Origin: Streptomyces venezuelae
GTDB taxonomy: Bacteria; Actinomycetota; Actinomycetes; Streptomycetales; Streptomycetaceae
NCBI RefSeq assembly: GCF_008642335.1
Contig: NZ_CP029191.1
Location: forward strand, 6,696,001-6,760,000
Reading direction: 5' to 3'
Length of the DNA stretch: 64,000 bases
Under the pieces are notes generated by a model that was not told the origin of the DNA, did no database searches, and saw only the letters and a program-made list of their open reading frames with translations. Below are positions 1 to 8,277 of this stretch, in pieces. The position numbers and the translations under genes are program-made. How positions within the stretch are numbered: the stretch's first letter is position 1; each line of letters starts with the position of its first letter.

Positions 1-455
1 ATCGACACCTCGCGCGGCGGTACCGACTCGGGGCGGCCCGCGAACTCCTTGATCAGGCGGCGGGTGACGCCCGGCGCGAGCAGACCGTCGCCGGTCGCGA
101 CCGTGCGCACCGCCGCGAGGATGTCGTCCAGCGCCATGTCCTTGACGAGGAATCCGGCTGCGCCCGCGCGCAGCGCCCCGTACACGTATTCGTCGTCGTC
201 GAACGTGGTCAGGACGACGACGTGCGCGGGCGTGGCGCCCGACGTGATCAGGCGCGTCGCCTCGATGCCGTCCATGCCGGGCATCCGGATGTCCATCACC
301 ACGACGTCGGGGCGCAGTTCGGCGCAGAGCCGGACCGCCTCGTCGCCGTTGGCGGCCTCACCGGCGACCTCGATGTCCGGGGCCTCGGTGATGACCATGC
401 TCAGCGCGGTGCGGATCAGGGGCTGGTCGTCGACCAGCAGCACGCGGACCGTCAC
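1..455 (-). CDS. NarL/FixJ-family response regulator (3' part cut by window edge)
   Basis: This is the receiver domain of a two-component response regulator; the HTH output domain lies beyond the left edge. Read on the minus strand from a GTG at 455, the protein begins MTVRVLLVDDQPLIR. It shows the acidic pair DD near residue 9, the phospho-acceptor Asp in VVMDIRMPGMDG and the conserved Lys in GFLVKDM. The start overlaps the stop of the sensor kinase gene in a GTGA, so the two are co-transcribed and form a cognate pair. The sequence does not show the target genes. Only about 150 residues are visible. Confidence 0.9.
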   Translation of the reverse strand, partial: MTVRVLLVDDQPLIRTALSMVITEAPDIEVAGEAANGDEAVRLCAELRPDVVVMDIRMPGMDGIEATRLITSGATPAHVVVLTTFDDDEYVYGALRAGAAGFLVKDMALDDILAAVRTVATGDGLLAPGVTRRLIKEFAGRPESVPPREVS

Positions 456-1708
456 CGGGCACCCGCCGCGGCCGGCACGGGCAGCGTGGCGCTGACCAGG
501 AAGCCGCCGCCGGGGCGCGGTGCGGCATTGAACTCGCCGTGCAGCAGGGCGACCCGCTCGCCCATGCCGACCAGGCCGAATCCTGCGCCGTGCCCCGAAC
601 CGCGGGACGGTCCGGTGCCGCCTCTTCCCGCATCCTCGATCTCGATGGTGAGCTCCTCCTCGCGATAGTCCACGGACACCGTGCAGGACGCCGTGCCCGC
701 GTGCCGCACCACGTTGGTGACGGACTCCTGGATGATGCGGAACGCCGACAGGTCGATGTCCGCGGGCAACGGCCGCCGCTCGCCCCGCCACACCACGTCG
801 ACGCGCACCCCCGCGGCCGTCGTCGACGCGGCCATCCTGTCGACGTCCGCGAGGCCTTCGGCGGGCCCGCGCGGCGCGGGTTCCCGCTGCGGATTTCGCT
901 CCCGGTCCTCGCCCGGCTCGCTCTCGCGCAGCGCCACCACCATCCGGCGCAGCCCGGCCAGCGTCTCCCGGCCGGCCTTCTCCACGGCGGTCATCGCCTC
1001 GCGCGCCCCGGCGGGCTGGGTCTCGACGACCCGGGCCGCCGCGCCCGCCTGCAGCGCGATGATGCCGATGCTGTGGGCCACCGTGTCGTGCATCTCCCGC
1101 GCGATGCGCAGCCGTTCCGCGGTGACGGCCTGCGCGGCGGCCTGCGCGCCGAGCCGCTCCGTATAGGCGCGGGTCCGGCGCACCGAGTCGCCGACCAGCC
1201 AGGCGACGACGGCCAGCAGGACGGCGGTCTGCCAGTCGGACCAGCTGGACGTGAGGTTGTGCTCAAGGCGCGTGGGGAGTCCGAGCAGCTGCCGGAGGAG
1301 GGCGTGCAGGGGGTGGGCGCAGAGGGCCATGACGACGGCGGCGACGCGGGTGCCGCGGGCGGCGGTCGCCACGACGGAACCCATGGCGATGTCCACCGCC
1401 GCGTACTGCAGGAAACCCAGGTTCGTCGCGCCGATCGCATGCGTCGCGACGTACGAGGCGCCGATCAGCAGCGCCAGGGACAGCAGCGGGCGTCGGCTCA
1501 GCAGGCGGCTCGCCCCCAGCACCGCCCCGGCGGCGACGGCCACCAGCAGCCACTGCCACGGGCCGGGCGCCGGCACCGTGCTCGTCGGCAGCCACGAGAT
1601 CCCGTAGTACGCCCGCGCCCCGAACAGGGTGCCCGAGCACCAGGACACGGCCACGCAGACGCTCGGCGGGGCGTACTTGAGCAGCGGGAGGGACGGGGTG
1701 GCTGACAT
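452..1708 (-). CDS. Two-component sensor histidine kinase (NarL-partner type)
   Basis: A 418-residue membrane kinase. The N-terminal half carries several hydrophobic segments (roughly residues 10-35, 50-70, 75-130 and 155-175). A HisKA_3 dimerisation domain follows with the phospho-accepting His in REMHDTVAHS. The C-terminal HATPase has an N-box (ESVTNVVRHA) and a G-box (GFGLVGMGERV). The ATG at 1708 was chosen because the reading frame further upstream gives a non-membrane, Arg/Pro-rich extension. It is translationally coupled to the response regulator. The stimulus cannot be inferred. Confidence 0.9.
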   Translation of the reverse strand: MSATPSLPLLKYAPPSVCVAVSWCSGTLFGARAYYGISWLPTSTVPAPGPWQWLLVAVAAGAVLGASRLLSRRPLLSLALLIGASYVATHAIGATNLGFLQYAAVDIAMGSVVATAARGTRVAAVVMALCAHPLHALLRQLLGLPTRLEHNLTSSWSDWQTAVLLAVVAWLVGDSVRRTRAYTERLGAQAAAQAVTAERLRIAREMHDTVAHSIGIIALQAGAAARVVETQPAGAREAMTAVEKAGRETLAGLRRMVVALRESEPGEDRERNPQREPAPRGPAEGLADVDRMAASTTAAGVRVDVVWRGERRPLPADIDLSAFRIIQESVTNVVRHAGTASCTVSVDYREEELTIEIEDAGRGGTGPSRGSGHGAGFGLVGMGERVALLHGEFNAAPRPGGGFLVSATLPVPAAAGAR

Positions 1709-1807
1709 GCGGAGAGCGTAGCCAGGGGGAGTGGCGCGGGGCATCGGTCCACGGGTGTACGACCACGGTCGACAGCGGCCCCACCGCGTTCCGTGGCCGA
1801 CGCTCCG

Positions 1808-2233
1808 TCAGACGCGCACGACCACGGCGTACGAGCCGACGCCGAGCAGGTGCCGCCCCGGGATGCGTTCGCCGCGGGACGTGTGGAGGGTGTGTATGCG
1901 GCCCGACTCGGGGTCGAAGGCGACGTCGGCGAGGGTGCCTGCGGCGTCGCCCAGCTCCGTCAGGAGCCGTTTCCCGAGGAGGTCCTGGCTCCCGGACGAG
2001 TCCGTGGACGCGAACCGGGCCGCCGACGCCGTGTTGACGACCACCGCGTCCGGCCCCACCGCGTGCACGTCCGTCCACGCCACCACGTCGGCGCCGTCCT
2101 TGGCCCCGTCCAGCCGGACCGCGGTGATCCGGGCCTCCTCCGGGGCGAGGACGAGACCCGCGACCGTGCCGACCTGCGCGGCGTCCGACGAGCTCACGAC
2201 GGGGCGGCCCACGGTCCGGCTCAGCAGCATCAC
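1808..2233 (-). CDS. PRC-barrel domain protein
   Basis: A 141-residue soluble protein made mostly of two PRC-barrel-like beta modules (VGRPVVSSSDAAQVGTVAGL near the N-terminus and a second half ending in RIPGRHLLGVGSYAVVV). PRC barrels occur in ribosome maturation, photosynthetic and membrane-associated stress proteins; no specific role can be assigned. The start is GTG-ATG at 2233, giving a GTGA overlap with the preceding PRC-barrel gene. It is the last gene of a three-gene coupled unit (3005 to 1808). Confidence 0.75.
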   Translation of the reverse strand: MMLLSRTVGRPVVSSSDAAQVGTVAGLVLAPEEARITAVRLDGAKDGADVVAWTDVHAVGPDAVVVNTASAARFASTDSSGSQDLLGKRLLTELGDAAGTLADVAFDPESGRIHTLHTSRGERIPGRHLLGVGSYAVVVRV

Positions 2234-2862
2234 GAGGTCCGCTCCTCACCGGTCATGGGGAGATCCGTCCCGCCCGGACCCGTCGTGCCGGGACGGGCGA
2301 GCCGCTTGCGCCACAACGCCGTGGCCAGTTCGCCGAGTTCCTCGACGGCGTGCTCGGTGTCCTGCGCCGGTACCAGCAGTGTGTCGCCGGTCATGGCGGG
2401 GTGGTCGCCGAGCGGCAGGAACACCGTGCGCCCGTGCCGGCCGAGCGCCTCCGTGGACGACATCTCCACGCCGACGATCCGGCCTTCGCGGCCCGCCTCG
2501 ACCACCACGTCCAGGACGGTGCCCACCTGCACCCCCTGGTCCGTCAGCACGCGCGCCCCGCGGACGAGGCCGCCGGACTCCTTCTCCCAGGAGGCGACGG
2601 CCGACTTGTCCTCCAGGGCCTCGGCCGAGGTGATCATCACGGCGTCCACGCCCAGCGCGTGCACCGCCGCCCACGGCAGGCTCTTGCGCAGCGGACCGGA
2701 GAGCAGCCCCCGGCCGGCCAGCGTGAACCCGGCTATGCGGCCGCCCGCGCCGTCGAGCACGACGTCCTTGACCTGGGCGACCGCCTCGCCGCCCAGCGTG
2801 ACCACCGGACGCTTGGTCAGATCGCTCGCCGACATCAGCGCCGCGGGGACGGACGACGTCAT
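2230..2862 (-). CDS. PRC-barrel domain protein with two barrels
   Basis: A 210-residue protein beginning MTSSVPAALMSASDLTKRPV. It contains two PRC-barrel-like segments (roughly 10-85 and 90-165), each with the G-x-V/A-x-D-V-V-L/V-D/E pattern (AQVKDVVLDGAGG, VGTVLDVVVEAGREG). It ends in a charged tail. There is no signal peptide or membrane helix, but the gene overlaps by ATGA with a tiny membrane protein upstream and by GTGA with another PRC-barrel gene downstream. The three probably work together near the membrane. Function is unknown. Confidence 0.75.
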   Translation of the reverse strand: MTSSVPAALMSASDLTKRPVVTLGGEAVAQVKDVVLDGAGGRIAGFTLAGRGLLSGPLRKSLPWAAVHALGVDAVMITSAEALEDKSAVASWEKESGGLVRGARVLTDQGVQVGTVLDVVVEAGREGRIVGVEMSSTEALGRHGRTVFLPLGDHPAMTGDTLLVPAQDTEHAVEELGELATALWRKRLARPGTTGPGGTDLPMTGEERTS

Positions 2863-3005
2863 CGTGTCCTCCCCCGACCGGGCCCGCGGCCGCGCCGCAC
2901 CACGATCACGCCCCCGCTGCGCCGCCGGGCCTGCACGCCGACCACCGCGGCGCCCAGCAGACCCACCACGACGACCACGGCGATCACCCACGCCCACCAC
3001 ACCAT
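2859..3005 (-). CDS. Small single-span membrane protein
   Basis: A 48-residue ORF beginning MVWWAWVIAVVVVVG. One strong transmembrane helix covers residues 3-25, followed by a very basic tail (RRRSGG, RRGRGPGRGRTR), so the C-terminus should face the cytoplasm. Its TGA overlaps the ATG of the two-barrel PRC protein. An upstream sequence reading GGGAGG-like on the minus strand is a plausible ribosome site. The position at the head of the PRC-barrel unit suggests a membrane tether for those proteins, which is inference. Confidence 0.6.
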   Translation of the reverse strand: MVWWAWVIAVVVVVGLLGAAVVGVQARRRSGGVIVVRRGRGPGRGRTR

Positions 3006-3022
3006 CGTCCACCTCCCGGCGG

Positions 3023-3433
3023 CTACCGAGCCAGTTCCGCCCGTATCGTCTTGCTGGACGCGTCCAGGGTGACGGTCACCACGCGCGCCAGGCGCCGCAC
3101 CATCGGCCAGCCGAACCCGCCCGTATTGCCCATGAGATCGGGCGTGCGCTCCCGCGGGGGCCGCGGGTCCGCGTCGGAGACGGCGACCGTGACGACGTCC
3201 TTGCGGGCCTGGAGCCGCAGGGAGCACAGGGTGCCGCGGGCGTGCCGGACCACGTTGGTGACGAGTTCGGAGACGACGAGCTCGATGCTCGACGCCTTGC
3301 GCTCCTCCACCGCCGGGGACAGTCCGGCGACGAAGGCCCGGGTGAGGTCCCGTGCGTCGGCGACCGCTTCGGGTCTCTTGTCGAAGGTGGCCGTTTCCGG
3401 CGGTCGGGTGAGCGGTGCGCGCTGCGTCCGCAT
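3023..3433 (-). CDS. Anti-sigma/RsbW-type ATP-binding protein
   Basis: A 136-residue HATPase_c_2 protein of the serine-kinase/anti-sigma superfamily. The N-box is visible as SIELVVSELVTNVVRHARG and the C-terminal glycine box as NTGGFGWPMVRRLA. Streptomyces encodes many of these; they bind STAS anti-anti-sigma proteins or sigma factors, or serve as kinase partners of SpoIIE-type phosphatases. The next gene on the same strand upstream (3538-4704) is such a phosphatase-like protein, which makes a partner-switching pair plausible. Confidence 0.8.
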   Translation of the reverse strand: MRTQRAPLTRPPETATFDKRPEAVADARDLTRAFVAGLSPAVEERKASSIELVVSELVTNVVRHARGTLCSLRLQARKDVVTVAVSDADPRPPRERTPDLMGNTGGFGWPMVRRLARVVTVTLDASSKTIRAELAR

Positions 3434-3537
3434 GAGACTCCTCCTCCCTGGGGACGGCCGTCCCGTCCGGAAAGAACATCTGCCCGGGGAACAGCGGTAT
3501 CAACGCCTCCGTTCCGGCCGATGTGCGCGGCCGCGAT

Positions 3538-4704
3538 TCAGGGGCGGCCCCGCCAGTCCAGACAGAGGATCATCGCGTCGTCGTCGGCGGCGGCGGGGCC
3601 GCGGTGCCAGGACAGCTCGTGGAGCACCGCGCGCGGGACCTGCGAGGGCGGCAGGAGGCGGGTGCTGGTCATCGCCCGGGTGAGGGCGCGCTCGCTGTAG
3701 CGCTCACCCGTCGGGGACGCCACGTCGTAGACACCGTCGCTGACGAACAGCAGCCGGTCGCCGGGCTCGGCGCGGAAGCGCTCCGCGCTGTAGGGCGTGT
3801 CCTCGGCCATGCCGAGCGGAAGCTGTGCGTCCAGCTCTATGGGCTCGGCCTTGCCGCCGCGTACGCGCCACATCCGCGGGGAGCCCGCGTCGATGATCTC
3901 CGTCTCGCCCGTGGCCAGATCGAAGCGCAGGAGGAGCATGGAGAGGTGCACGGCGCCTTGGTAGTGGCCGTACACGGCCTGGTCGGCCAGGCAGGCCTGG
4001 TCGGTCAGGGACAGTCCGGCCCGGCGCGCGTTGCGCAGGGCGTTGATGGCCAGGCTGGTGAGGAGCGCGGCCTCGATGCCCTCGCCCATGCCGTTGGTGA
4101 CGGTGAGGGTGAGGTCCTCGGCGGACGCCGACCAGTCGAAGTTGTCGCCGTGGATCGCGTACGCCGGTTCGAGCTGGGCGCCGATGTCGTACTCGGGACG
4201 GGAGCAGGAGCGGCCGGGCAGCAGTTCCCACTGCATCTCGGCGGCGAGGGTGAGTCGGTCGGCGCGGCGTGCCTGGAGGTAGAGGTCGGTGTCCCGTTCC
4301 GCGACGACGATCTCGTGCCCGAGGACCTCGGCGATGTCGCAGAGCTCGCGCACGGTCCCCGCGTCGCAGGCCTTCGCGGGGAGGCGGACGCTGAGGATGC
4401 CGGTGCGGTCGCCGCGCACGCTCACCGGCAGGTGGACGGTGACGGGGTCTCCGTCGGCGCCGGTCTCGATGTACGGTTCCTGCGCGCCGAAGGCGCGTCC
4501 CGCCGGGCTGCCGTCGACCGGCACGGGCGACGCCGTGTGCGGCAGCGCGTCGACCGGTTGGAGTATGGTCATCGCGTAGTCGGCCATGAGCAGGTCGACC
4601 GAGCAGGCTGTGTAGCGGCCGATGAGCGCGTTCCGCACTGTTTCGAGGAGAGCGTGCGGTGCTGAGGTGCGCAGGGCTCGCTCCACAGCCATGAATCTGT
4701 CCAC
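3538..4704 (-). CDS. SpoIIE/PP2C-family phosphatase-like protein with N-terminal sensor region
   Basis: About 388 residues. The first ~170 residues look like a GAF-type sensor domain; residues ~190-388 form a SpoIIE-like PP2C domain. Motifs seen: GDNFDW in place of the usual GGDxYD, NGMGEG in place of DGxGHG, FVSDGVYDV, and DDAMILCLD. The Asp-to-Asn change in the second motif removes a residue that normally helps bind catalytic metal, so activity may be reduced. The start is uncertain: the GTG at 4704 has AGGTGG ten bases upstream; an ATG at 4692 and an upstream ATG at 4791 are alternatives. It is divergent from a MarR gene. Confidence 0.8.
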   Translation of the reverse strand: MDRFMAVERALRTSAPHALLETVRNALIGRYTACSVDLLMADYAMTILQPVDALPHTASPVPVDGSPAGRAFGAQEPYIETGADGDPVTVHLPVSVRGDRTGILSVRLPAKACDAGTVRELCDIAEVLGHEIVVAERDTDLYLQARRADRLTLAAEMQWELLPGRSCSRPEYDIGAQLEPAYAIHGDNFDWSASAEDLTLTVTNGMGEGIEAALLTSLAINALRNARRAGLSLTDQACLADQAVYGHYQGAVHLSMLLLRFDLATGETEIIDAGSPRMWRVRGGKAEPIELDAQLPLGMAEDTPYSAERFRAEPGDRLLFVSDGVYDVASPTGERYSERALTRAMTSTRLLPPSQVPRAVLHELSWHRGPAAADDDAMILCLDWRGRP

Positions 4705-4814
4705 GTGTCGGGTACCACCTGTTCCGGGTTCGGGTCGGGAGTGCGGGAAGGGGCCGAGTGTCCGCCGTGTCTCAGCGACTGACAGGGCCATTGCGAAGTG
4801 TCACAGTTGAGGCC

Positions 4815-5342
4815 ATGGACTCCGAAACTTCCGTCAGGGGCGGTCAGGATGCGGCCACGCATGCTGCCCGGGAAGTCATCGAACTGCTCGAGGTGCTGTG
4901 GAGCAGGGGCAGGGACATCGCCCCGACAGCACCCGTTTCGTCGTCACAGCTGCGTGTGCTGTACGTCCTGGACGGCGCGCAGGGCATCAACCTGCGGACG
5001 CTCGGCGAGTGTCTGGGGTCGGCGCCGTCTTCGGTGAGTCGTATGTGTGACCGCCTTCATGCCCTGGGCTTCATCGAGCGCTCCCTCAGTTCAGCCAGCC
5101 GCCGTGAGCTCGAACTGCGCTTGTCGAGCCGGGGCAAAAATTACCTCAACGAACTGCGGGCCCGCCGGGAGAGTGCGTTGCTTGACGCCATTTCGGCGAT
5201 GCACCCCGCGGAGCGCTCCGCGCTGGTGCGCGGCCTGAGCGGCTTCCAGCGGTCGGTGGAGGACACCGCCCCCGGGACCGTCTCCGGGACTGTCCCCGGG
5301 CGAAGGCCCCCCGCGCGGGACGGTACCGCCGAGTCCGCTTGA
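4815..5342 (+). CDS. MarR-family transcriptional regulator
   Basis: A 175-residue winged-helix regulator. The MarR core (residues ~20-150) includes SSSQLRVLYVLDGAQGINLR, the recognition-helix region GSAPSSVSRMCDRLHALGF and the wing SASRRELELRLSSRGK. The ~30-residue Pro/Gly-rich tail is unusual for the family. The gene is divergent from the SpoIIE-like phosphatase, with a ~110-bp shared upstream region that may hold its operator. The ligand is unknown. The start at ATG 4815 puts the HTH at the normal distance from the N-terminus. Confidence 0.85.
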   Translation: MDSETSVRGGQDAATHAAREVIELLEVLWSRGRDIAPTAPVSSSQLRVLYVLDGAQGINLRTLGECLGSAPSSVSRMCDRLHALGFIERSLSSASRRELELRLSSRGKNYLNELRARRESALLDAISAMHPAERSALVRGLSGFQRSVEDTAPGTVSGTVPGRRPPARDGTAESA

Positions 5343-5404
5343 GACGGGGCGAGGTCGGGGCGCGGAGCGTGCCGTAACGGTTCGCCCGATCACGTGAGTT
5401 TACT

Positions 5405-5447
5405 CCTGGCGCTTCCAGGTACTCGCGTACGTCCGGCAGTGACGTAC
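5405..5447. promoter_or_regulatory. Two adjacent perfect inverted repeats upstream of the stressosome operon
   Basis: Between the MarR stop and the RsbR-like start lie CCTGG-N5-CCAGG (5405-5419) and GTACGTC-N7-GACGTAC (5427-5447), both with perfect arms. They could be an operator pair for the operon or the tail of a terminator for the MarR gene. No clear T-tract follows, which favours a protein-binding role. Confidence 0.4.
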
Positions 5448-5521
5448 CCGACTTCCGCCTTCCAAGATCGCATACCTCGGCTAACATTTGCCGTGCGACA
5501 ACAATTGCTAAGGTGGATGGA

Positions 5522-6403
5522 ATGAACTCCAGTGAGTCCGAAGCCCGGTTGCGCGTCATCGCCGCTCTGCGCGAGCAGGGGGAGAAGGTCGCCGACCGCT
5601 GGGTCGAGCTCCAGTCGGAACTGGCGGTCCTGGAGACCGGCGTCACCGAGGCGGAGCTGAACGAAGAGGCCGACTCCTTGGTCGAGGCGCTGCTCGCCGG
5701 CCTGGAGACCGAGCTGCCCGCGCGGGACGTGGTGGGCTCCCACCCCGGTCTCCGCCAGTGCGTCACCGACCTCTCGCTGCGCCGCGCCAGAGGCGGCGCC
5801 ACCCCCACGGCGACCTCGCAGGCCGTACTGGCGCTCAAGGAAGCGCTGTTGGAGGCGGTGCAGCAGGAGACGCGGGACGTGACCGCGCTCTACCACGCGG
5901 CGCTCTTCATCAACCGCCTGCTCGACACCGCGGGCGCCATGTCCTTCGACATCTACGTGGAAGGACGCGAGGAGATCATCCGGCGGCAGAGCCGCCAGCT
6001 CCTCGAGGTGTCCACCCCGGTGGTGCGCCTGTGGGACCACGTGCTCGCCGTACCGCTGATCGGGACGCTCGACACGACCCGTACGCAGGTCGTGATGGAG
6101 AACCTCCTCGAGGCCATCGAGCGGGACGAGGCGCAGGTCGCGATCATCGACATCACCGGTGTGCCCACCGTGGACACGGCCGTGGCGCACCACCTGATGC
6201 AGACGGTCAACGCCGTACGGCTGATGGGCGCCGACTGCGTGATCAGCGGCATCCGGCCGCCGATCGCCCAGATCATCGCTCAGCTCGGCATCGACCTGTC
6301 GGCCATCCTGACGCGGTCGACGCTGGCCGACGCACTCGCCGCGGCCATCCCCATGCTCACGGACCAGCCGATGCAGCGGGCCTCTCTAGCGGATGCGCGG
6401 TGA
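5522..6403 (+). CDS. RsbR-like stressosome scaffold protein (RsbRD-type N-terminus plus STAS)
   Basis: 293 residues. The N-terminal ~150 residues are helical and resemble the RsbRD N-terminal domain; residues ~165-280 are a STAS domain with IIDITGVPTVDTAVAHHL, where the Thr following VD corresponds to the RsbT phosphorylation site. In Bacillus, RsbR paralogues and RsbS form the stressosome that sequesters RsbT. The start at ATG 5522 is preferred over GTG 5513 because AAGGTGG sits five bases upstream of it. First gene of a five-gene operon with overlapping stops and starts. Confidence 0.85.
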   Translation: MNSSESEARLRVIAALREQGEKVADRWVELQSELAVLETGVTEAELNEEADSLVEALLAGLETELPARDVVGSHPGLRQCVTDLSLRRARGGATPTATSQAVLALKEALLEAVQQETRDVTALYHAALFINRLLDTAGAMSFDIYVEGREEIIRRQSRQLLEVSTPVVRLWDHVLAVPLIGTLDTTRTQVVMENLLEAIERDEAQVAIIDITGVPTVDTAVAHHLMQTVNAVRLMGADCVISGIRPPIAQIIAQLGIDLSAILTRSTLADALAAAIPMLTDQPMQRASLADAR

Positions 6404-6807
6404 GTGGCGACTTGAGCGGAGTCCCGATCCTGCGCCTGGGCGATGTGCTGGTCACCGGCCTGCTCAATGAACTCGACGACAAGGCGGCCGTCGCCGTCAC
6501 CGAGGAGCTGACCGAGCGCATCGTCGCCGACCGTGCGCGCGCGATCCTCATCGACATCTCGCGGCTCGAGATCATCGACTCGTTCGTGGCCCGTACGCTG
6601 ATGGAACTGACCACCACGGCCCGGCTGCTCGGCGCCCGGGTGATAGTGGCCGGCATGCGGCCGGCCGTCGCCATCACCCTGGTGGAACTCGGCCTGGAGC
6701 TGTCCGGTGTGGAGACGACCCTCAACGCGGAGCAGGGCATGATCGCGTTGGGCTGGCAACCGGCTCCTCGACCCCCAAAGGGGGCCCCCGTTGTCCCTCT
6801 ACGGTGA
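6400..6807 (+). CDS. RsbS-like STAS-domain stressosome protein
   Basis: 135 residues, a stand-alone STAS domain. The likely phospho-acceptor is Ser61 in IDISRLEIIDSFVART, aligned with the RsbT-phosphorylated Ser of Bacillus RsbS. The GTG start overlaps the RsbR-like stop in a GTGA, so the two are co-translated. The ~20-residue C-terminal extension is Pro-rich. With the RsbR-like and RsbT-like neighbours, it forms the minimal stressosome set. Confidence 0.85.
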   Translation: MSGDLSGVPILRLGDVLVTGLLNELDDKAAVAVTEELTERIVADRARAILIDISRLEIIDSFVARTLMELTTTARLLGARVIVAGMRPAVAITLVELGLELSGVETTLNAEQGMIALGWQPAPRPPKGAPVVPLR

Positions 6808-7270
6808 TCTCGACAAGGTGACCGCCCTGCCTGCCCCGACGCGCTCCGCGAGCGGACAGGACGGCGACGTCCGGACCGTCCACGCCATCCGCTCGGAGGA
6901 GGACCTCCTCACCGTGCGGCACGCGGTGCGGGACGCGACGCAGCGCGCCGGCTTCGGGCTCGTCGACCAGACGCGCATCGTCACCGCCGCCAGCGAACTC
7001 GCCCGCAACGCCTATGTGCACGGCGGGGGCGGCACCCTGTCCCTGGAGACCGTCGGACAGGGCGACCGGTGCGGGCTGCGCCTGGAGGTGAGCGACGAGG
7101 GCCCCGGCATCGCCGACCTCGACCAGGCGTTCACCGACGGGTACACGACCGGTGCCGGACTCGGGCACGGCCTGGGCGGCGCCCGCCGTCTCATGCACGA
7201 GTTCCACGTGGACTCGTCGCCGGGCCTCGGCACCACCATCACGGCCGTGCGCTGGAACGAACGACGATGA
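6791..7270 (+). CDS. RsbT-like serine kinase (switch kinase)
   Basis: 159 residues, HATPase_c_2 fold. The N-box is VTAASELARNAYVHGGGG, followed by DEGPGI and GLGHGLGGARRLM, which form the ATP lid. RsbT homologues phosphorylate RsbR/RsbS, leave the complex and activate an RsbU-type phosphatase. The TTG at 6791 overlaps the RsbS stop by 17 bases and has AAAGGGGG six bases upstream; GTG 6818 is an alternative. The stop overlaps the next ATG by ATGA. Confidence 0.85.
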   Translation: MSLYGDLDKVTALPAPTRSASGQDGDVRTVHAIRSEEDLLTVRHAVRDATQRAGFGLVDQTRIVTAASELARNAYVHGGGGTLSLETVGQGDRCGLRLEVSDEGPGIADLDQAFTDGYTTGAGLGHGLGGARRLMHEFHVDSSPGLGTTITAVRWNERR

Positions 7271-8277
7271 ACACCGGCTCGACCGTACGCACTCTGCACA
7301 TCGCCATAGATCATCCGAGCGCCGTGCAGAGCGCGGCCGACCAGGCCCGCTCGCTCGCGACCGCCTGCGAGATGCCGGGCGCGCTGCCCGACCAGGCGGC
7401 GGTCCTCGCGAGCGAGCTGGCCAGCAACATCATCAAGCACGCGCGCAACGGCGCCCTGTTCGTCCAGCGCTCGCCGCTCGTCGGCGGCATGGACGTGATC
7501 GCCGTCGACAGCGGCCCCGGCATGCGCGACATCGGACTGAGCCTCAGGGACGGGTACAGCACCACCAAGACGATGGGCGCGGGTCTCGGTGCCGCACGCC
7601 GCATCGCCACCGACTTCGCCATCCGCTCCACCACGGAGCTCGGCACGCTCGCCCACGCCCGCATCGCCCCGCCCGGCGCCGCACGGTCCGCGGGCGCCAC
7701 CGGAGCGCTGTGCCTGCCCGCCGACGGGGAGGACGCCAGCGGCGACGGATACGCCGTCGCCGAACAGGACGGCATACGCACCGCTTTGGTCATCGACGGC
7801 CTCGGCCACGGACCCGAGGCGGCCGCCGCGACCCAGCGGGCCGAGCGCACCTTCCTCGCCCACCCCCACGCCCCGCTGGCCGAGATCATGACAGCGCTGC
7901 ACAAAGCACTGCGACACACCCGCGGCGCCGCCGTCGCCGCCCTGCGCGTCGCCCCCGGACGCGCCGAATACTGTGGCGTGGGCAATGTCCGCGCCGTGAC
8001 GCTGACCTCGGAAGGCGTCAACCACCAGCTCACCGGGCAGGCGGGCATTGTCGGATACACCCTGCCCACCCCGAGGAGCCGGTTCGTGGACCTGACCCCG
8101 CACACCAGCGTCGTCCTGCACACCGACGGCATCGACCACCGCTGGGCCTACGCCGCCACGGCCGCGCGCCTCACCCTGCCCCCGGCACTCCTCGCGGCCT
8201 CGCTGGCCCACACGCACCGACGTCGCCGCGACGATGCCACCGTCCTCGCTCTTGGCCCCCACCTGGGAATGAGATGA
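7267..8277 (+). CDS. Fusion of RsbT/RsbW-like ATPase and RsbX-like PP2C phosphatase
   Basis: 336 residues with two domains. Residues ~10-135 are an HATPase_c_2 module (SELASNIIKHARNG, SGPGM, TMGAGLGAARR). Residues ~150-336 are a short SpoIIE/RsbX-type PP2C domain with all acidic motifs present: SGDGYAV, VIDGLGHG, LHTDGI and RRDDATVLAL. RsbX resets the stressosome by dephosphorylating RsbR/RsbS. Joining kinase and phosphatase modules in one chain would put opposing activities on one partner. The start overlaps the RsbT-like stop, and its own stop overlaps the next ATG. Confidence 0.85.
   Translation: MNTGSTVRTLHIAIDHPSAVQSAADQARSLATACEMPGALPDQAAVLASELASNIIKHARNGALFVQRSPLVGGMDVIAVDSGPGMRDIGLSLRDGYSTTKTMGAGLGAARRIATDFAIRSTTELGTLAHARIAPPGAARSAGATGALCLPADGEDASGDGYAVAEQDGIRTALVIDGLGHGPEAAAATQRAERTFLAHPHAPLAEIMTALHKALRHTRGAAVAALRVAPGRAEYCGVGNVRAVTLTSEGVNHQLTGQAGIVGYTLPTPRSRFVDLTPHTSVVLHTDGIDHRWAYAATAARLTLPPALLAASLAHTHRRRRDDATVLALGPHLGMR

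Noticed and set aside
49..1705. Several long plus-strand ORFs opposite the two-component genes
   Set aside because: They are Arg/Gly/Pro-rich shadows created by high GC; the minus-strand frames have full domain motifs.
1263..2249. A 328-codon minus-strand ORF spanning the sensor kinase and PRC gene
   Set aside because: No domain pattern, extreme Arg/Gly content, and it crosses two well-supported genes.
1793..3700. A 635-codon plus-strand ORF
   Set aside because: Shadow of four minus-strand genes; composition is not protein-like.
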